From Altericroceibacterium indicum (GTDB taxonomy: Bacteria > Pseudomonadota > Alphaproteobacteria > Sphingomonadales > Sphingomonadaceae), in contig NZ_WTYQ01000005.1 in assembly GCF_009828105.1 (NCBI RefSeq), forward strand, positions 1 to 64,000: a DNA stretch of 64,000 nucleotides. Direction: 5' to 3'. The notes beneath the pieces were generated by a model. That model saw only the letters and a list, made by a program, of their open reading frames with translations, was not told the DNA's origin and made no database searches. Made by a program: the position numbers and the translations under genes. This document shows positions 62,290 through 64,000 of the stretch, piece by piece (position 1 is the first letter of the stretch; each line of letters starts with the position of its first letter).

Positions 62290-62493
62290 ATGCCCAAGTT
62301 GAAAACCAAAAGTGGTGTGAAGAAACGCTTCAAGATCACCGCAAGCGGCAAGGTTAAGCACGGTGTTGCCGGCAAACGCCACAGGCTCATCAGCCACAAC
62401 GCCAAGTATATCCGCCAGAACCGTGGCACCTCCGTCCTGTCCGACGCGGACACGAAGACGGTGAAGAAATGGGCCCCATACGGCCTCAATTGA
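62290..62493 (+). CDS. rpmI: 50S ribosomal protein L35
   Basis: 67 residues from ATG 62290 ([17 protein letters not shown]) with AGGAG upstream; the longer open frame to 62266 is not real. Small, very basic, with [12 protein letters not shown] and RQNRGTSVL. Part of the large ribosomal subunit. rplT follows 29 bases later. infC, the usual upstream partner, is not present here. Confidence 0.98.
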   Translation: MPKLKTKSGVKKRFKITASGKVKHGVAGKRHRLISHNAKYIRQNRGTSVLSDADTKTVKKWAPYGLN

Positions 62494-62522
62494 GCCCGGC
62501 TACAGGAATTAGGAGCTAGACC

Positions 62523-62882
62523 ATGCCCCGCATTAAACGCGGCGTCACCACGCGCCAGAAGCACAAGCGGCTATTAGATCAGGCCAAGGGCTATCGCGGC
62601 CGTCGTAAGAATACGATCCGCGTCGCTCGTCAGGCCGTCGAAAAGGCCGGCCAGTACGCTTACCGTGACCGCAAAATCAAGAAGCGCAATTTCCGCGCCT
62701 TGTGGATTCAGCGTATCAACGCTGCGGTCCGTAATGAAGGCCTCACCTATTCGCAGTTCATGCATGGCGTGAAGCTTGCTGGCATCGAACTTGATCGCAA
62801 AGTGATGGCTGATCTTGCGATGAATGAAGGTGCTGCCTTCAGTGTTATCGTGAAGCAGGCGAAAGACGCTCTGCCAGCTTAA
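62523..62882 (+). CDS. rplT: 50S ribosomal protein L20
   Basis: 119 residues with AGGAG eight bases upstream. [18 protein letters not shown] at the start and the conserved [39 protein letters not shown]. Binds 23S rRNA early in 50S assembly and in many bacteria represses its own operon. Operon with rpmI, closed by a strong terminator. Confidence 0.98.
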   Translation: MPRIKRGVTTRQKHKRLLDQAKGYRGRRKNTIRVARQAVEKAGQYAYRDRKIKKRNFRALWIQRINAAVRNEGLTYSQFMHGVKLAGIELDRKVMADLAMNEGAAFSVIVKQAKDALPA

Positions 62883-62911
62883 TTTGCTTCAAGTTTTACA
62901 GATTAAAAGAG

Positions 62912-62943
62912 AAGGCGCTGGGGTTTTCCAGCGCCTTTTTTTT
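62912..62943 (+). terminator. Intrinsic terminator of rpmI-rplT
   Basis: Ten-base-pair stem AAGGCGCTGG with CCAGCGCCTT, six-base loop GGTTTT, followed by an unbroken run of T. A textbook Rho-independent terminator. Confidence 0.95.
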
Positions 62944-63040
62944 GTGCCTTGTATGCTACTGGTCGAGTACATATTGTTTAAGTCCATAAACCGAATAGAT
63001 ATGCCATTTTCGACGTTCAGACGTTTAGAGTTGAAATAAT

Positions 63041-63934
63041 ATGCCACCTGGAAGCGTGTTTAAAGGCAAGTTTTATGATTTGAACGAAGATCTTCGGCCC
63101 TACTTTGGAACACTTATTTCCAGTAGAATTGCTTATGCTGAAGGTGCGTCCGCAAATGACGTTCTGTACCCAGGGCCTGCGGAGATGCACTTTGTAAAGG
63201 GCCGTGTTATTCGTGCTGCTATCGAAGCGAATAAGAAGCAGGATACCTGGCCTTTCGTTGTGACCGGCCCTACCAGCAGAGGGATTTATTTTTCTGTCTA
63301 TGAGAGTGAAGTCTGGAGCTTAACGCTACGCCCTCTGGGTTGGGCAAAATATATTGGAATTCCAGCAACTCAATTGACCGATCAGCTTTTTAACGGCTGT
63401 GGTATGGAGCCTTTTAACCGGTTCTCACCAATCCTGGAAATGACGGCATCGCAATATTCTTCGCACGATAGAATTGCTGAATGGATTTCGGATTTTTTGC
63501 GTGAGCAGGCTGATGAACCACCGGCTCAGGCTGACCAGATTCTGGCCTGTCAGCAGGCGTTGCATGATCCGGATACTTCCACTGTCGCGCAATTGGCAGA
63601 TAAGGTTGGAATACCCACCCGTTCACTCGAACGGCTATGTGCGCGGCATTTCGGGTTCCCGCCGAAATTTCTTCTGCGCCGACAGAGGTTTCTGCGTAGT
63701 ATCTCACAATTCATGCTGGAATCTCGGAAAAACTGGTCTGAAGCGTTAGACGGACAATATTTCGATCAGGCCCAATTTGTGCGGGAATTCCGTAAGTTTA
63801 TGCATCTCACGCCACGCGAATTTGCCAGTATGCCTCACCCCGTTCTTGATGTTGTGCTGAAACAGCGAATGACGGATTTAGGGGCGACGAAATATGCCAA
63901 TTCTCACCCCCGGCGCGCGTTGGAAGAGAATTAG
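63041..63934 (+). CDS. AraC-family regulator with DUF6597-like N-terminus
   Basis: 297 residues. The N-terminal part (YFGTLISSRIAYAEGASAND, VVTGPTSRGIYF) fits the DUF6597 sensor found in some AraC proteins. The C-terminal HTH is visible (STVAQLADKVGIPTRSLER, LCARHFGFPPKFLLRRQRF, FDQAQFVREFRKFMHLTPRE). The effector is unknown. It stands alone after the ribosomal operon. Confidence 0.85.
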   Translation: MPPGSVFKGKFYDLNEDLRPYFGTLISSRIAYAEGASANDVLYPGPAEMHFVKGRVIRAAIEANKKQDTWPFVVTGPTSRGIYFSVYESEVWSLTLRPLGWAKYIGIPATQLTDQLFNGCGMEPFNRFSPILEMTASQYSSHDRIAEWISDFLREQADEPPAQADQILACQQALHDPDTSTVAQLADKVGIPTRSLERLCARHFGFPPKFLLRRQRFLRSISQFMLESRKNWSEALDGQYFDQAQFVREFRKFMHLTPREFASMPHPVLDVVLKQRMTDLGATKYANSHPRRALEEN

Positions 63935-63943
63935 GGGGTTGGG

Positions 63944-64000
63944 CTAAGCCACAACCGGGGCTAACAGGCGCGCCACACCTTCTTTGCGATAGAAAACATG
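63944..64000 (-). CDS. Possible C-terminal end of a minus-strand gene
   Basis: Reading leftward from the window edge, one frame gives 18 codons ending in a TAG at 63944-63946 (HVFYRKEGVARLLAP and then VVA). Composition is gene-like and the position, convergent with the AraC gene, is plausible, but too little is visible to name it. Confidence 0.3.
   Translation of the reverse strand, partial: HVFYRKEGVARLLAPVVA

Noticed and set aside
1..64000. CRISPR array
   Set aside because: No run of regularly spaced short repeats and no cas gene is seen.

Overview
The window looks like chromosome of an alphaproteobacterium, most likely a member of the Sphingomonadales. The support is the right-hand half: mipZ next to panC, hom close to glpX, a tonB-exbB-exbD-exbD operon, a Caulobacter/sphingomonad-style TonB-dependent receptor locus, and a small Cys-containing secreted protein of a type I associate with sphingomonads. 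The genus cannot be fixed by eye.

Bases 1 to about 19063 are the right end of a genomic island. They contain an IS5-type element cut by the window edge, a translationally coupled three-gene unit (SIR2-domain protein, unrecognised 198-residue protein, Rad50/SMC-like ATPase), a giant DUF4011/helicase/Vsr-nuclease protein, three small unknown genes, and a type I restriction-modification operon (hsdM-hsdS-HEPN/AbiU2-like-hsdR). Together these form a dense anti-phage defence island. It ends at a 53-base fragment that is the 3' half of a tRNA-Arg(CCG) gene with no 5' half: the expected scar of integration at a tRNA 3' end, so the intact tRNA and probably the integrase lie to the left of the window.

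Bases 19376-25430 hold a DHFR-like reductase with a TetR regulator, then a five-gene oxidoreductase operon (SDR, AhpD-like, FAD amine oxidase-like, SDR, cupin) divergent from a second TetR regulator. The operon and its TetR gene are flanked by 43-base imperfect direct repeats, and both SDR proteins lack a canonical catalytic residue. Bases 26024-29079 are a methionine-cycle cluster: an ArsR-methyltransferase fusion regulator, MesX (DUF1852) and MesD, a folate-independent type of methionine synthase. Bases 29161-31382 carry a siderophore-interacting flavoprotein with a short HTH-only AraC protein, then a membrane protein and a MarR regulator.

Bases 31563-43840 are nutrient scavenging: a POT peptide transporter; a TonB receptor, histidine acid phosphatase (phytase-like) and Tat-exported phospholipase C, which together suggest uptake of organic phosphate; a DeoR regulator that seems to start at ATT; and a GH9 glucanase with a carbohydrate-esterase-like hydrolase.

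Bases 43975 to the end are housekeeping: yaaA, a GntR regulator, panC / mipZ divergent, a membrane J-domain protein, phosphomannomutase, nat, a ligase-associated DEXH helicase, tonB-exbB-exbD-exbD, a lipoprotein, hom, glpX, prs, hisN, an SDR, rpmI-rplT and an AraC-type regulator. Several clear intrinsic terminators punctuate this part.
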